The translations under genes and the position numbers were made by a program. A DNA stretch of 64,000 bases from Kitasatospora sp. NBC_00374 (lineage in GTDB: Bacteria > Actinomycetota > Actinomycetes > Streptomycetales > Streptomycetaceae), in the NCBI RefSeq assembly GCF_041434935.1, contig NZ_CP107964.1:3968001-4032000 (forward strand). The letters are read 5' to 3'. Shown here piece after piece: positions 28,903 to 37,165 of this stretch. Each line of letters opens with the position of its first letter. Within the stretch, counting starts at the first letter, position 1. The notes below the pieces were generated by a model. It had not been told where the DNA came from. It saw only the letters and a program-made list of their open reading frames with translations, and did not search any database.

Positions 28903-29910
28903 ATGAAGATCCTCATTCTCGGCGGCTCGAAGTTCCTCGGTCGGGCCTACGTCTCCCAGGCGCTGGCCCGCGGCCACGAGGTCACCACCTTCAACCGCGG
29001 GATCAGCGGCGCCGACCAGCCCGGCGTCGAGGCCGTGCACGGCGACCGGACCGACCCGGCCGACCTGGCGCGCCTGGTGGCGGGACGCCACTGGGACGCC
29101 GTCGTCGACTCGGCCGGCCAGCAGCCCCACGACGTGGCCCGATCGGCCCGGCTGCTGCGCGACCACACCGACCACTACACCTTCGTCTCCTCCGTCCACG
29201 CCTTCACCGACTGGCCCGCCGCACTCGTCGACGAGTCCTCGCCCACCCACCCCTGCCCCGCCGACACCCCGCCCGACCAGCCGCACGGCAACGCCCTCAA
29301 GGCAGGCTGTGAACGCGCCCTGCTGGAGAACTTCGGCGAGCGGTCACTGATCCTCAACTGCGGCCTGCTGATCGGCCCGCACGAACCGGTCGGCCGGCTG
29401 CCCTGGTGGCTGGAGCGGATAGCCCTCGGCGGACGGGTACTCGCCCCCGGTGACCCGGGCCGCACGGTCCAGCTGATCGACGCCCGGGACTTCGCCGCCT
29501 TCGGCCTCGATCTGCTGGAACGCCGGGAGACCGGGCGGTACGTCACCACCGCGCCGCCCGGCCGGACCACCTACGGCGAGTTCCTCGAGCACTGCATCCG
29601 GGCCACCGGCTCCGACGCCGAGCTGGCCTGGACGGACGACACCACCCTGCTCGCGGCCGGCGTCCAGCCCTGGGTCGAGCTGCCGCTCTGGGCCCCCGAC
29701 CTCCCGGACTGGCACGGCACCTGGCGGCCCGACACCTCACGCGCCGTCGCGGCCGGGCTGCACAACCGCCCGCTCGCGGACACCGTCCGGGACACCTGGG
29801 CCTGGCTGCAGGAACGCGGCCCGTCCACCCGGCCGTGGGCACAGGGCGACCTGCCGCTCGGCATCGACCCGGAGAAGGAGCGCCGGATCCTCGACCGGGA
29901 CGCCTCCTGA
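28903..29910 (+). CDS. NAD-dependent epimerase/dehydratase-type reductase
   Basis: 335-residue extended short-chain dehydrogenase-like protein. The Rossmann nucleotide loop GGSKFLG is at residues 7-13, and the fold continues with TFNRG after beta-2 and a DAVVDSAGQQP segment. The normal YxxxK pair is not obvious, as in many atypical members with a GGSxFLG loop. ATG 28903 has GGAG upstream. Divergent from the DUF1254 operon. Substrate unknown; a sugar-nucleotide or isoflavone-reductase-like role is possible. Confidence 0.8.
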   Translation: MKILILGGSKFLGRAYVSQALARGHEVTTFNRGISGADQPGVEAVHGDRTDPADLARLVAGRHWDAVVDSAGQQPHDVARSARLLRDHTDHYTFVSSVHAFTDWPAALVDESSPTHPCPADTPPDQPHGNALKAGCERALLENFGERSLILNCGLLIGPHEPVGRLPWWLERIALGGRVLAPGDPGRTVQLIDARDFAAFGLDLLERRETGRYVTTAPPGRTTYGEFLEHCIRATGSDAELAWTDDTTLLAAGVQPWVELPLWAPDLPDWHGTWRPDTSRAVAAGLHNRPLADTVRDTWAWLQERGPSTRPWAQGDLPLGIDPEKERRILDRDAS

Positions 29911-29978
29911 CCTGGACCGGCGAGCGAGCACGGGGCGGTGCATGCGGCCTGCGGTCACAGCAGGCTGACGCGGCCCGC

Positions 29979-30017
29979 GGGCGCGGGCGGCGGGCGCGGG
30001 CGGCGGGCGCGGGCGGC
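29979..30017. repeat. 13-bp tandem repeat GGGCGCGGGCGGC, three copies
   Basis: Three perfect copies followed by degenerate copies up to about 30065, in the gap between two convergent genes. Confidence 0.85.
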
Positions 30018-30140
30018 GGGCACTGGGTGGCGGACGCGGGCAGGCGGGCGCGGGCGGCGGGCACGGGCCGGCCGGGCCCTGGCGGGAGCAGGCCCGCCCG
30101 GACCCGGCCGTCGGCTCGCCTCGTCTCGCCTCGCCCGCCG

Positions 30141-31193
30141 TCAGTGCGTACGGCGGGTGACCAGTTCCGCCAGAGCGAGCAGTTCGTCGGCCGACGAGGG
30201 CGCCGACACGGCCGCCGCCAGGTGGGCGATCGCCGCGGCCATCCGCTCGCAGGACTCGCCCTGCGCCCAGCTGCGGCCGCCGGCCCGCTCCACCGCCTGG
30301 GCGGCCCGCTCCAGCTCCAGCGCGCTCAGCGGCCGGTCGAGGGCGTAGAGCTCGGCCAGCTCGGCACCGGCCGCCGTCCCGGAACCGAGCGCGAAGACCA
30401 CCGGCAGCGACTTCTTCCGCGCGGCCAGATCGGCACCGACCGGCTTGCCGGTGACCGCAGGGTCGCCCCAGATGCCGATCAGATCGTCGATCAGCTGGAA
30501 GGCCAGACCGATCTCCCGGCCGAACGCGTCCATCGCCTCGACCGCGGACGGCTCGGCGCCGGCGTAGAGCGCGCCCAGCGCGCAGGCACAGCCCAGCAGT
30601 GCACCGGTCTTGGCCTCGGCCATCGTCAGGCACTCGGCCAGCGAAACGTCACTGCGCTGCTCGAAGGCGCAGTCGGCCTGCTGGCCCGCGCAGAGCTCGA
30701 CCACGCAGTCGGCGAGTCGACGGACGGCGCCCGGCGCGGCCGGGTGTCCGTCCTCGGCGAGGATCCGCAGGGCCAGCGAGTGCATGGCGTCGCCGGCCAG
30801 GATCGCCTCGGTGGTACCGAAGACCCGCCAGGCCGTCGGGCGGTGACGGCGGGTCTGGTCCCGGTCGATGACGTCGTCGTGCAGCAGGGTGAAGTTGTGC
30901 ACCAGCTCCACTGCCGCGGCGGCCCGGACGGCCGGGCCCGGCCCGCCGCCGACGGCCTGGGTGGCGGCCAGCACCAAGGCCGGCCTGATCGCCTTGCCCG
31001 AACCGGAGGCGCCGGCCGGCGCGCCGTCCGCCTCCCACCAGCCGAAGTGGTAGCCGGCGACCAGCCGCATCGACTCCGGCAGGGTGCCGACGGCGGCCCT
31101 GAGGGCCGGATCCACTGCGGCCTTCGTCCGGGCCAGCACCTCGGCGGCCTCGTTGCCCTCCCGATGATCACGCTCCAGCGCGAAGATCCCCAT
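30141..31193 (-). CDS. Polyprenyl (geranylgeranyl-type) diphosphate synthase, likely encapsulin cargo
   Basis: 350-residue trans-prenyltransferase that condenses isopentenyl diphosphate with an allylic diphosphate. The first Asp-rich motif is DDVID (106-110) with the RRHRPTAW segment after it; the second is DDLIG (236-240), lacking the usual third Asp, followed by GDPAVTGKPVGADLAARKKSLPV. ATG 31193 has GGGAGGGA ahead. The frame stays open upstream to 31385 and would add an Arg/Pro-rich disordered N-terminus, the type of segment used to load cargo into family 2 encapsulins. It lies directly downstream of an encapsulin shell gene in the same direction (207 bp). Product chain length cannot be read from sequence alone. 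Confidence 0.88.
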   Translation of the reverse strand: MGIFALERDHREGNEAAEVLARTKAAVDPALRAAVGTLPESMRLVAGYHFGWWEADGAPAGASGSGKAIRPALVLAATQAVGGGPGPAVRAAAAVELVHNFTLLHDDVIDRDQTRRHRPTAWRVFGTTEAILAGDAMHSLALRILAEDGHPAAPGAVRRLADCVVELCAGQQADCAFEQRSDVSLAECLTMAEAKTGALLGCACALGALYAGAEPSAVEAMDAFGREIGLAFQLIDDLIGIWGDPAVTGKPVGADLAARKKSLPVVFALGSGTAAGAELAELYALDRPLSALELERAAQAVERAGGRSWAQGESCERMAAAIAHLAAAVSAPSSADELLALAELVTRRTH

Positions 31194-31400
31194 CTGGTCC
31201 CTCCCCCACTCTGGTCGGCCGCGCGTCGGGCGCCGGCGACTCCGCCGAGCCGCCGCACCGGGCCGCCGTACGGTCGGCCCGGGCACGGGCCGACTCCGCT
31301 CCGGTCGGGACGCTCGCCCGCCGGCAAATCCGCTTGCCGTCCGCTCCACGGCGTCCTCCGGGCCGGCGCGCCGGACGGAGCGCACCGGCCCGGCCCCGGG

Positions 31401-32828
31401 TCAGTCGCGCGGGCGGGCGATGTCGACGTTCTCCAGGACGCCGATGGCATCCGGCACCAGGATCGCCGCCGAGTAGTAGGCACTGACCAGGTAGGAGATG
31501 ACCGCCTTCTCGTCGATGCCCATGAACCGGACGGAGAGGCCCGGCTGGTACTCGTCCGGGATGCCGGTCTGGTGCAGGCCGATCACACCCTGCTTGTCCT
31601 CACCGGTACGGAGGGCGAGGATCGAACTGGTCTGGCCGTCCGTGATGGGCAGCTTGTTGCACGAGAAGATCGGCACATCCCGCCAGGTCGGCACCTGTCG
31701 GCCCTCGACCTCGACCGAGCCCGAGTAGAGGCCGCGGCGGTTGCACTCCCGCCCGAAGGCCGCGATCGCCCTGGGATGGGCCAGGAAGAACCTGGTACCC
31801 CGGCGGCGGCTCAGCAGCTCGTCCATGTCGTCCGGGGTGGGCGGGCCGGAGTGGGTCTGGATCCGCTGGTCGTAGTCCGCGTTGTGCAGCAGGCCGAACT
31901 CGCGGTTGTTGATCAGCTCGTGCTCCTGGCGCTCGCGCAGGGCCTCGATGGTGAGCTTCAACTGCTGCTCGGTCTGGTTCATCGGCTGGTTGTAGAGGTC
32001 GGCGACCCGGCTGTGCACCCGCAGCACCGTCTGGGCGATGCTCAGCTCGTACTCGCGCGGCTTGAGCTCGTAGTCCACGAAGGCGCCGGGCAGCTCGAAC
32101 TCGCCGGCGTGGCCGGCCGACATCGGGATCTCCGCCTCACCGCGCCTGTTCTGCGGCTGCCGGGCATCGGCGAGGTGCGACAGGATCTGGTCGCGCAACG
32201 CCTCCGAGCGGTCGGCCAGCTCCTGGAAGGCGGGCCAGGGCAGGGCGAGCAGTGTGCCGGCCGTCGTGCTCCGGACGGCGTACGGCCAGGTGGCGTCCGA
32301 CTGGACCAGCGCCTCGTCGCCCACGTGGTCCCCGTCGGCCAGCACGCCGAGGACGGTCACGTCGCCGTAGCTTCCGGTGCCGACCTTGTCGACCTTGCCG
32401 TGCGCGATCAGGAAGACCTCGTCGACCGGCCGGCCCTGCTCGACCAGCACCTCGCCCGGCGCGAAGTCGCGCTGGGCGAACCGGGCGGCCAGCTCGGCCA
32501 GCAACGCCTCGTCCTCGAAGCCGCGCAGCACCGGGATCTCGCGCAGGGTCGGTGGGACCACCCGCACCTCGGCCCCGGTCTTCACGAAGCTCACCCGGCC
32601 GCGCCCCACGGCGTAGCTGAGCCGCCGGTTGACCCGGTAGGTACCGCCGGAGACCTGCGTCCACGGGAGCATCCGGAGCAGCCAGCGGGGGCTGATGCCC
32701 TGCATCTGCGGCTCGGACTTGGTGGTGGTCGCCAGGTTCCGCGCGCCTGCGGTGCCGAGGCTGGACCGCTGCTGCGCCGACGGCGGCCCGCCCTGTGCGG
32801 GAATACCGATATCGGTCTCGGTCGACAT
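31401..32828 (-). CDS. eshA: Family 2B encapsulin shell protein (EshA-type) with cNMP-binding domain
   Basis: 475-residue protein. A family 2 encapsulin HK97-fold shell protein carries an inserted cyclic-nucleotide-binding-like domain at about residues 98-222 (LRGFEDEALLAELAARFAQRDF ... GEVLVEQGRPVDEVFLIAHG). Recognisable shell segments follow (FELPGAFVDYELKPREYEL ... RVHSRVADLYNQPMNQTEQQL ... SYLVSAYYSAAILVPDAIGVLENV). EshA proteins affect sporulation and antibiotic production in Streptomyces; family 2B shells enclose terpene cyclases or prenyl synthases. ATG 32828 is preceded by GGGGAGGGG at suitable distance. Two inverted repeats lie upstream. Confidence 0.93.
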   Translation of the reverse strand: MSTETDIGIPAQGGPPSAQQRSSLGTAGARNLATTTKSEPQMQGISPRWLLRMLPWTQVSGGTYRVNRRLSYAVGRGRVSFVKTGAEVRVVPPTLREIPVLRGFEDEALLAELAARFAQRDFAPGEVLVEQGRPVDEVFLIAHGKVDKVGTGSYGDVTVLGVLADGDHVGDEALVQSDATWPYAVRSTTAGTLLALPWPAFQELADRSEALRDQILSHLADARQPQNRRGEAEIPMSAGHAGEFELPGAFVDYELKPREYELSIAQTVLRVHSRVADLYNQPMNQTEQQLKLTIEALRERQEHELINNREFGLLHNADYDQRIQTHSGPPTPDDMDELLSRRRGTRFFLAHPRAIAAFGRECNRRGLYSGSVEVEGRQVPTWRDVPIFSCNKLPITDGQTSSILALRTGEDKQGVIGLHQTGIPDEYQPGLSVRFMGIDEKAVISYLVSAYYSAAILVPDAIGVLENVDIARPRD

Positions 32829-33419
32829 CGAAAGGAGCCCCTCCCCGTGAAAGCATTTGGAGCACGTGACGCAATGAGGCATCCCGTTGCACCACTCATG
32901 CTGGGGCCATTCGAGTGAGATCCGCAATCACTCATACGAGTGATCAATAGGTCAGGATAAATAGGACGACAAGCACATTCAGCCGATTGTCATTCGAGCA
33001 TTCGCTCGAATCCCTCTCCGGCTCGGCTCCACGGGCCGCACCGCACCCCGGCGACGCCCGCGACGCGCCCCGACGGCGCCCCCTCCGCTACCCGCTCCGG
33101 CGCCCGCGCGCCGCCCCCGCGCAGGCCGCCCGACGTTCACACTGCCGCAACCTTCGAGCCGCGCCGGAACACTGCCGAAACAATTCCCCAACAACCAACT
33201 GCCATCAGAAAGTTGAGGATCCGTCCGGGCTCGCTCCGGCCGGCCCGACGGCCCCCCGGCCGCGGCCCGCGCCCGCGGCCCGGAACAACCGCCGACCCAC
33301 CGTTCACCAGGGCCCCGGCGACCGCTAAGGTGCCACCTCAAGGGCGCGGCAGAGGCGATGGCCGGTCGGCGGCCCGACTGCGCCCTCCCCACTGCTGTGC
33401 CCATGTCCTGGGAGACCCT
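32829..33419. other. Divergent regulatory region, encapsulin / ATP-grasp
   Basis: About 590 bases without a gene. The 32900-33015 part is AT-rich for this genome and carries two hairpin-like dyads; the remainder is GC-rich and featureless except for TAAGGT near 33325, a possible -10 for the ATP-grasp gene. Confidence 0.5.
32927..33011. promoter_or_regulatory. Two inverted repeats upstream of the encapsulin gene
   Basis: ATCACTC-ATAC-GAGTGAT (32927-32944) and ATTCGAGC-ATTC-GCTCGAAT (32992-33011) both have perfect arms around 4-base loops, 48 bp apart. They suggest operators or regulatory hairpins for the prenyl synthase/encapsulin unit. Confidence 0.6.
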
Positions 33420-34541
33420 GTGAGCGCCCCCGTACGCGTCTGGCTGAACCGCACCTACTCCGAGAATGTCTTCTTCATCGATCAGCTGCGCGCCGCCCCG
33501 CGCCCGGTCGAGATCCATGCCACGCATACGGACCCGGACTCCCCGGTGCTCGCCGCCGCCGACTTCGGCTCGCTCGAACCCGATCGCCTCAGCCCCGAAG
33601 CCTATGTGGAATTCGCGCTGGAATTCTGCGCCCGCCGGCAGATCGACGTCTTCGTCCCCCGGCTCGGCCAGCTCGCCGTCGCCGTGCGGCGCCGGGAGTT
33701 CGAGGCCATCGGCACCGCCCTGGTCTGCCCCTCCGCCGCCGCCATCGCCGTGTTCGAGTCCAAGACCAACGGCTACGCGGCGATGGACACCCTCGGCCTG
33801 CCCACCCCGCTGTGGCGGCACGTCCGTACCGCCGACGACCTGCTCGCCGCCGTCGAGGAGATCGAGGCCGACGGCGGCCGCCCCTGCCTGAAGCCCGCCA
33901 CCGGCGCCGGCGGCGAAGGCTTCCGGATACTGACCCGCGAGCCCTTCGGCCTGCGCCGACTGGCCGGCGCCCCGGACGCCACCGTCCAGCTCGACCAGGT
34001 CGCGGCCGCACTCGCCGCCTCGGACGAGCCCGCCGACCTGCTGGTGATGCCGTACCTCGACGGACCCGAGGTCTCGGTCGACTGCCTCGCCGCCGCGGAC
34101 GGCCGGCTGCTCACCGCCGTCGGCCGGGCCAAGCGGGGCCGTCGGCGCCACTTCACCACCGACGCCGCCTACCTGGAGCCGACCCGTCGGCTGATCGAGG
34201 CCTTCGGCGTCTCGTACCTCTCCAACGTGCAGTTCCGCCACCACCACGGCCGCCCGGTCGTGCTGGACGTCAACACCCGGCCGTCCGGCGGCCTGCACCA
34301 GCTCCGGCTGTGCGGCCTGAACCTGCCCTGGGCGGCGGTGCAGCTGGCCCTCGGCGAGGCCCCGGTCCGACTGCCCGAGGTCGAGTTCCTCGGCGCCGAC
34401 TACACCCTGGTGTCCGGCGTCCAGCCGGTGCTGCCGCGGCAGACCCTGCTGCCCCGCCAGGCGCCCGCGCCCGCCCGCGAGCAGACGGCCGCGCCGGTGC
34501 CCGCGTTCGAGCACGGGGCCCCGGTGCTCGGCCTGGTCTGA
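33420..34541 (+). CDS. ATP-grasp domain enzyme
   Basis: 373-residue ATP-grasp protein; such enzymes join a carboxylate to an amine or thiol through an acyl-phosphate. Visible parts: N-terminal pre-ATP-grasp region (VRVWLNRTYSENVFFIDQLR), substrate/ATP regions CLKPATGAGGEGFRIL, DLLVMPYLDGPEVSVDCL and the metal-binding VLDVNTRPSGGL. GTG 33420 follows GGAG. The C-terminal 35 residues are Pro/Ala-rich. No obvious peptide-precursor gene is beside it, so the substrate is unknown. Divergent from the encapsulin operon. Confidence 0.82.
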   Translation: MSAPVRVWLNRTYSENVFFIDQLRAAPRPVEIHATHTDPDSPVLAAADFGSLEPDRLSPEAYVEFALEFCARRQIDVFVPRLGQLAVAVRRREFEAIGTALVCPSAAAIAVFESKTNGYAAMDTLGLPTPLWRHVRTADDLLAAVEEIEADGGRPCLKPATGAGGEGFRILTREPFGLRRLAGAPDATVQLDQVAAALAASDEPADLLVMPYLDGPEVSVDCLAAADGRLLTAVGRAKRGRRRHFTTDAAYLEPTRRLIEAFGVSYLSNVQFRHHHGRPVVLDVNTRPSGGLHQLRLCGLNLPWAAVQLALGEAPVRLPEVEFLGADYTLVSGVQPVLPRQTLLPRQAPAPAREQTAAPVPAFEHGAPVLGLV

Positions 34542-34568
34542 CCCGCTGGCGACGGACCGGCCGGGCGC

Positions 34569-35123
34569 TCAGCCCCCGGTCGGCCCGTCCCAGTCGAGAG
34601 TCGGCGGCAGCACGCCCTCCAGCGTGAGCAGCCAGCGCTTGACCTCGATCCCGGACGGCCCGCCGCCGAAACCGCCGATGCCGTCCGCCGCCACCACCCG
34701 GTGGCACGGCACGAGCAACGGCAGCGGATTGGCACCCATCATCTGGCCGACCGTCCTGGCCGCCAGCCCGGGCTCCACCACGTCCTCGAAGACCCCACTG
34801 CTGGCGGCGAGTTCGCCGTACGTCACGGTCCGGCCGTAGCCGGTGTCCGCCAGCAGCCGCTGCAGCACGACCCGGTGCGGCCCGGAGGCGAACCGCCAGT
34901 CGATCGGCAGCCCCAACTCCCTTCGCCGCCCGGCGAAGTACTCCGCCAGCCGGCTGCGCACGGCCTCGACCTTCCGCTCGTCCGTGCAGCGCGGCACACC
35001 GATCGGCAGCCCGGCCGACGACTCCCCCACGTAGGAGGAGAGGGCCACCCCGAGCGGCGTCACCGCCAGCTGCATCGGGCCGCTCGGCAGCGGCGTGTCG
35101 ACCGCGACCCAGGAGATCTCCAT
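34569..35123 (-). CDS. ogt: Methylated-DNA--protein-cysteine methyltransferase (Ogt)
   Basis: 184-residue suicide DNA-repair protein that transfers alkyl groups from O6-alkylguanine to its own cysteine. The active-site PCHRVV with Cys140 and the downstream GIGGFGGG segment are present, as is the helix-turn-helix YGELAASSGVFEDVVEPGLAARTVGQMMGANPLPLLV. Start ATG 35123. Single gene. Here the C-terminal motif after the cysteine contains KRWLLTLEG, as in other Ogt proteins. Confidence 0.95.
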   Translation of the reverse strand: MEISWVAVDTPLPSGPMQLAVTPLGVALSSYVGESSAGLPIGVPRCTDERKVEAVRSRLAEYFAGRRRELGLPIDWRFASGPHRVVLQRLLADTGYGRTVTYGELAASSGVFEDVVEPGLAARTVGQMMGANPLPLLVPCHRVVAADGIGGFGGGPSGIEVKRWLLTLEGVLPPTLDWDGPTGG

Positions 35124-35255
35124 ACCCGCAAACTACCGCCCCGGTCCGACACCCCGAGGGGATGCCCGGGAGGAATGCCCGGGAGGAACGACGGCGGCCG
35201 GGGCAGCGGGCCCGCTGCCCCGGCCGGCCGACCACTCGCCGGACACCCGCCGCCG

Positions 35256-35489
35256 TCACAGGTGCGTCTTGAGGTACTCCGACAGGCTGCGGCACCACTC
35301 CGTGAGCTCACCCCGGTGCTGTGGCCGCCCCTCGCTGAGCGCCATCACCTGCGCGTCGGAGAGCTGCTCCGGGCCCGGCTTCTCCATCATCGACGACATC
35401 TCCCGCAGCACCATCGCCAACCGCTCGGCATCCACGTGGCTCAGCGCCACCAGTGCCTCGGCGTGACCGATCGTGACCGAACCAGGCAT
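35256..35489 (-). CDS. Small conserved-looking protein of unknown function
   Basis: 77-residue acidic, helical protein (SHVDAERLAMVLREMSSMMEKPGPEQLSDAQVMALSEG). The ATG at 35489 has an excellent ribosome-binding site (AGGAGGAGG), which supports expression. No signal peptide or membrane segment; no family recognised. It may be cotranscribed with ogt 132 bp downstream. Confidence 0.7.
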   Translation of the reverse strand: MPGSVTIGHAEALVALSHVDAERLAMVLREMSSMMEKPGPEQLSDAQVMALSEGRPQHRGELTEWCRSLSEYLKTHL

Positions 35490-35802
35490 CGTGACCTCCT
35501 CCTAAGGGGCCCCCGGTCCACCGTACGACCGCCCCCGACCGCCCGCCCACCGGCGGCGTCCCTCCCCCGGCGCTACGCGTCCCGGCGGCGCGGCAGCAGG
35601 CCTCCGGCGAGAAGTGCGGCCGCGGTCCGGCCGGCGAGCACCCCAGGGCACACGGTCATCCGCGAGGGCCGGCAGCTCGACCTCTCGCCCGGATTTCCTC
35701 GGCGCAGGAGGACCTGCGGGAACAGGTCTGGGACCAGCACGCCGACCCGTTCACCGACACCGTCGCCGTCACCATCGGCCGCCCGCGCCGCGGACCGAGT
35801 GG
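35490..35802. other. Gap with possible frameshifted gene fragment
   Basis: No intact gene. On the plus strand HTVIREGRQLDLSPGF (from 35649) and, in a different frame from 35702, AQEDLREQVWDQHADPFTDTVAVTIGR look protein-like and could be two halves of one frameshifted remnant. I cannot name a family. Confidence 0.35.
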
Positions 35803-36207
35803 TCAGGAACGCGGCCGGCCGGTCTGCTCGGCGCGCTCCGCGTTCTTCTCCTTGATCCGCACCGCTTCCTTGCGGACATCGGCCTGGGTGGCGCGCTCCC
35901 GCTGCAGCCACTCGGGGCTGTCCGCCTTCAGCGCGTCGATCTGCTCGGTGGTGAGGGCGTCCGTGACCCCACCGCGGGCGAGACCGGCAATGGAGACACC
36001 GAGCTTCGCCGCGACCACCGGTCGGGGGTGCGGGCCGTTGCGTCGCAGTTCGAGCAGCCACTCCGGCGGGTCGGCCTGCAGCGCAGTCAGCTCGGTGCGC
36101 GAGACGACACCCTCCTGGAACTCGGCGGGGGTGGCCTCGAGGTACACGCCGAGCTTCTTCGCCGCAGTTGCGGGCTTCATCGTCTGGGGGGTTTTGTGCG
36201 ACGTCAT
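35803..36207 (-). CDS. DUF5997-family protein
   Basis: 134-residue soluble protein with TAAKKLGVYLEATPAEFQ ... TRTELTALQADPPEWLLELRRNGPHPRPVVAAKLGVSIAGLARGGV and a basic C-terminus, the pattern of actinobacterial DUF5997. The helical AAKLGVSIAGLARGG part could bind nucleic acid (inference). On the reverse strand TACCCT lies six bases before ATG 36207, so the mRNA is probably leaderless. It is divergent, with only 57 bp between starts, from a LysR-effector-domain protein, a pairing that suggests a shared function. Confidence 0.82.
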   Translation of the reverse strand: MTSHKTPQTMKPATAAKKLGVYLEATPAEFQEGVVSRTELTALQADPPEWLLELRRNGPHPRPVVAAKLGVSIAGLARGGVTDALTTEQIDALKADSPEWLQRERATQADVRKEAVRIKEKNAERAEQTGRPRS

Positions 36208-36264
36208 GCTGCAAGGGTATCGAGCGCGTGCGCTACCTCCGACCACGGCGGGTAACCTGGCGGA

Positions 36265-37092
36265 GTGACTGGCTCGGATGCATCCCCTTCGTTCCGCCTC
36301 GCGTACGTCCCCGGGGTGACGCCCACGAAGTGGGTGCGGATCTGGAACGAGCGGCTGCCCGAGATCCCGCTGAACCTCGTGGCGGCCACCGCCGCCGAGG
36401 TGTACGGCGCGCTGCGCGGCGGCGACGCCGACGCGGGCTTCGTCCGGCTGCCGGTCGACCACGCGGACCTCAGCGCCATCCCCCTCTACACCGAGACGAC
36501 GGTGGTCGTCGTCCCCAAGGACCACGTGGTGGCCGCGGTCGACGAGGTGTCCACCGAGGACCTCGCCGACGAGCTCGTGCTGCACCCCCTCGACGACACC
36601 CTCGCCTGGGAGCGGCTGCCGGGACGGCCCGCCAACGAACGCCCCGCCACCACGGCCGACGCCATCGAACTGGTGGCGGCGGGAGTGGGCGTGCTCGTCG
36701 TCCCGCAGTCCCTCGCCCGCCTGCACCACCGCCGGGACCTCACCTACCGGCCGGTCTCGGACGCCCCCGAGTCGCGGATCGCGCTGTCGTGGCCGCAGGA
36801 CGAGACCACGGACCTGGTCGAGCAGTTCATCGGCATCGTCCGCGGGCGGACCGTCAACAGCTCCCGCACCCAGCCGACGCCCCCGGCCGAGCCGAAGCAG
36901 CGCAAGCGCCCCGAGACCGGCGGCGGCGCACAGCGCAAGCCCGCTGCCGGCAAGTCCGGCGGGGCCAAGTCGGGCGGGGCCAAGGCCGGCGGCAAGTCGG
37001 GCGGGGCATCGGCCGGCCGCGGCTCACGCGGCGGATCCGGCGGGGCCAAGCCCAAGGCCGCCACCCGCGGCAAGCCCCGCCGTCGGTCCTAG
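36265..37092 (+). CDS. LysR-type effector-binding domain protein without DNA-binding domain
   Basis: 275 residues. Residues about 8-200 match the LysR substrate-binding fold (FRLAYVPGVTPTKWVRIWNERLPEIPLNLV ... YTETTVVVVPKDH ... AIELVAAGVGVLVVPQSLARLHHRRDLTYRPV), but the usual N-terminal winged helix is absent. The last ~65 residues are a Lys/Gly/Ser/Ala repeat (KSGGAKSGGAKAGGKSGG), very basic and likely nucleic-acid binding. TAACCT six bases before GTG 36265 indicates a leaderless start. The divergent DUF5997 protein may supply the DNA-binding half. Confidence 0.85.
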   Translation: MTGSDASPSFRLAYVPGVTPTKWVRIWNERLPEIPLNLVAATAAEVYGALRGGDADAGFVRLPVDHADLSAIPLYTETTVVVVPKDHVVAAVDEVSTEDLADELVLHPLDDTLAWERLPGRPANERPATTADAIELVAAGVGVLVVPQSLARLHHRRDLTYRPVSDAPESRIALSWPQDETTDLVEQFIGIVRGRTVNSSRTQPTPPAEPKQRKRPETGGGAQRKPAAGKSGGAKSGGAKAGGKSGGASAGRGSRGGSGGAKPKAATRGKPRRRS

Positions 37093-37165
37093 TCTGCCGA
37101 GTCAGGACCGGCCCGCACCCACCCGCAACGCCCGGACCACCGGACCACCCGGACCGCCCCCGTCG

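Noticed and set aside
31194..31385. Extended start for the prenyl synthase as the main annotation
   Set aside because: GGGAGGGA directly before ATG 31193 supports the shorter form; the extension is kept only as a hypothesis.
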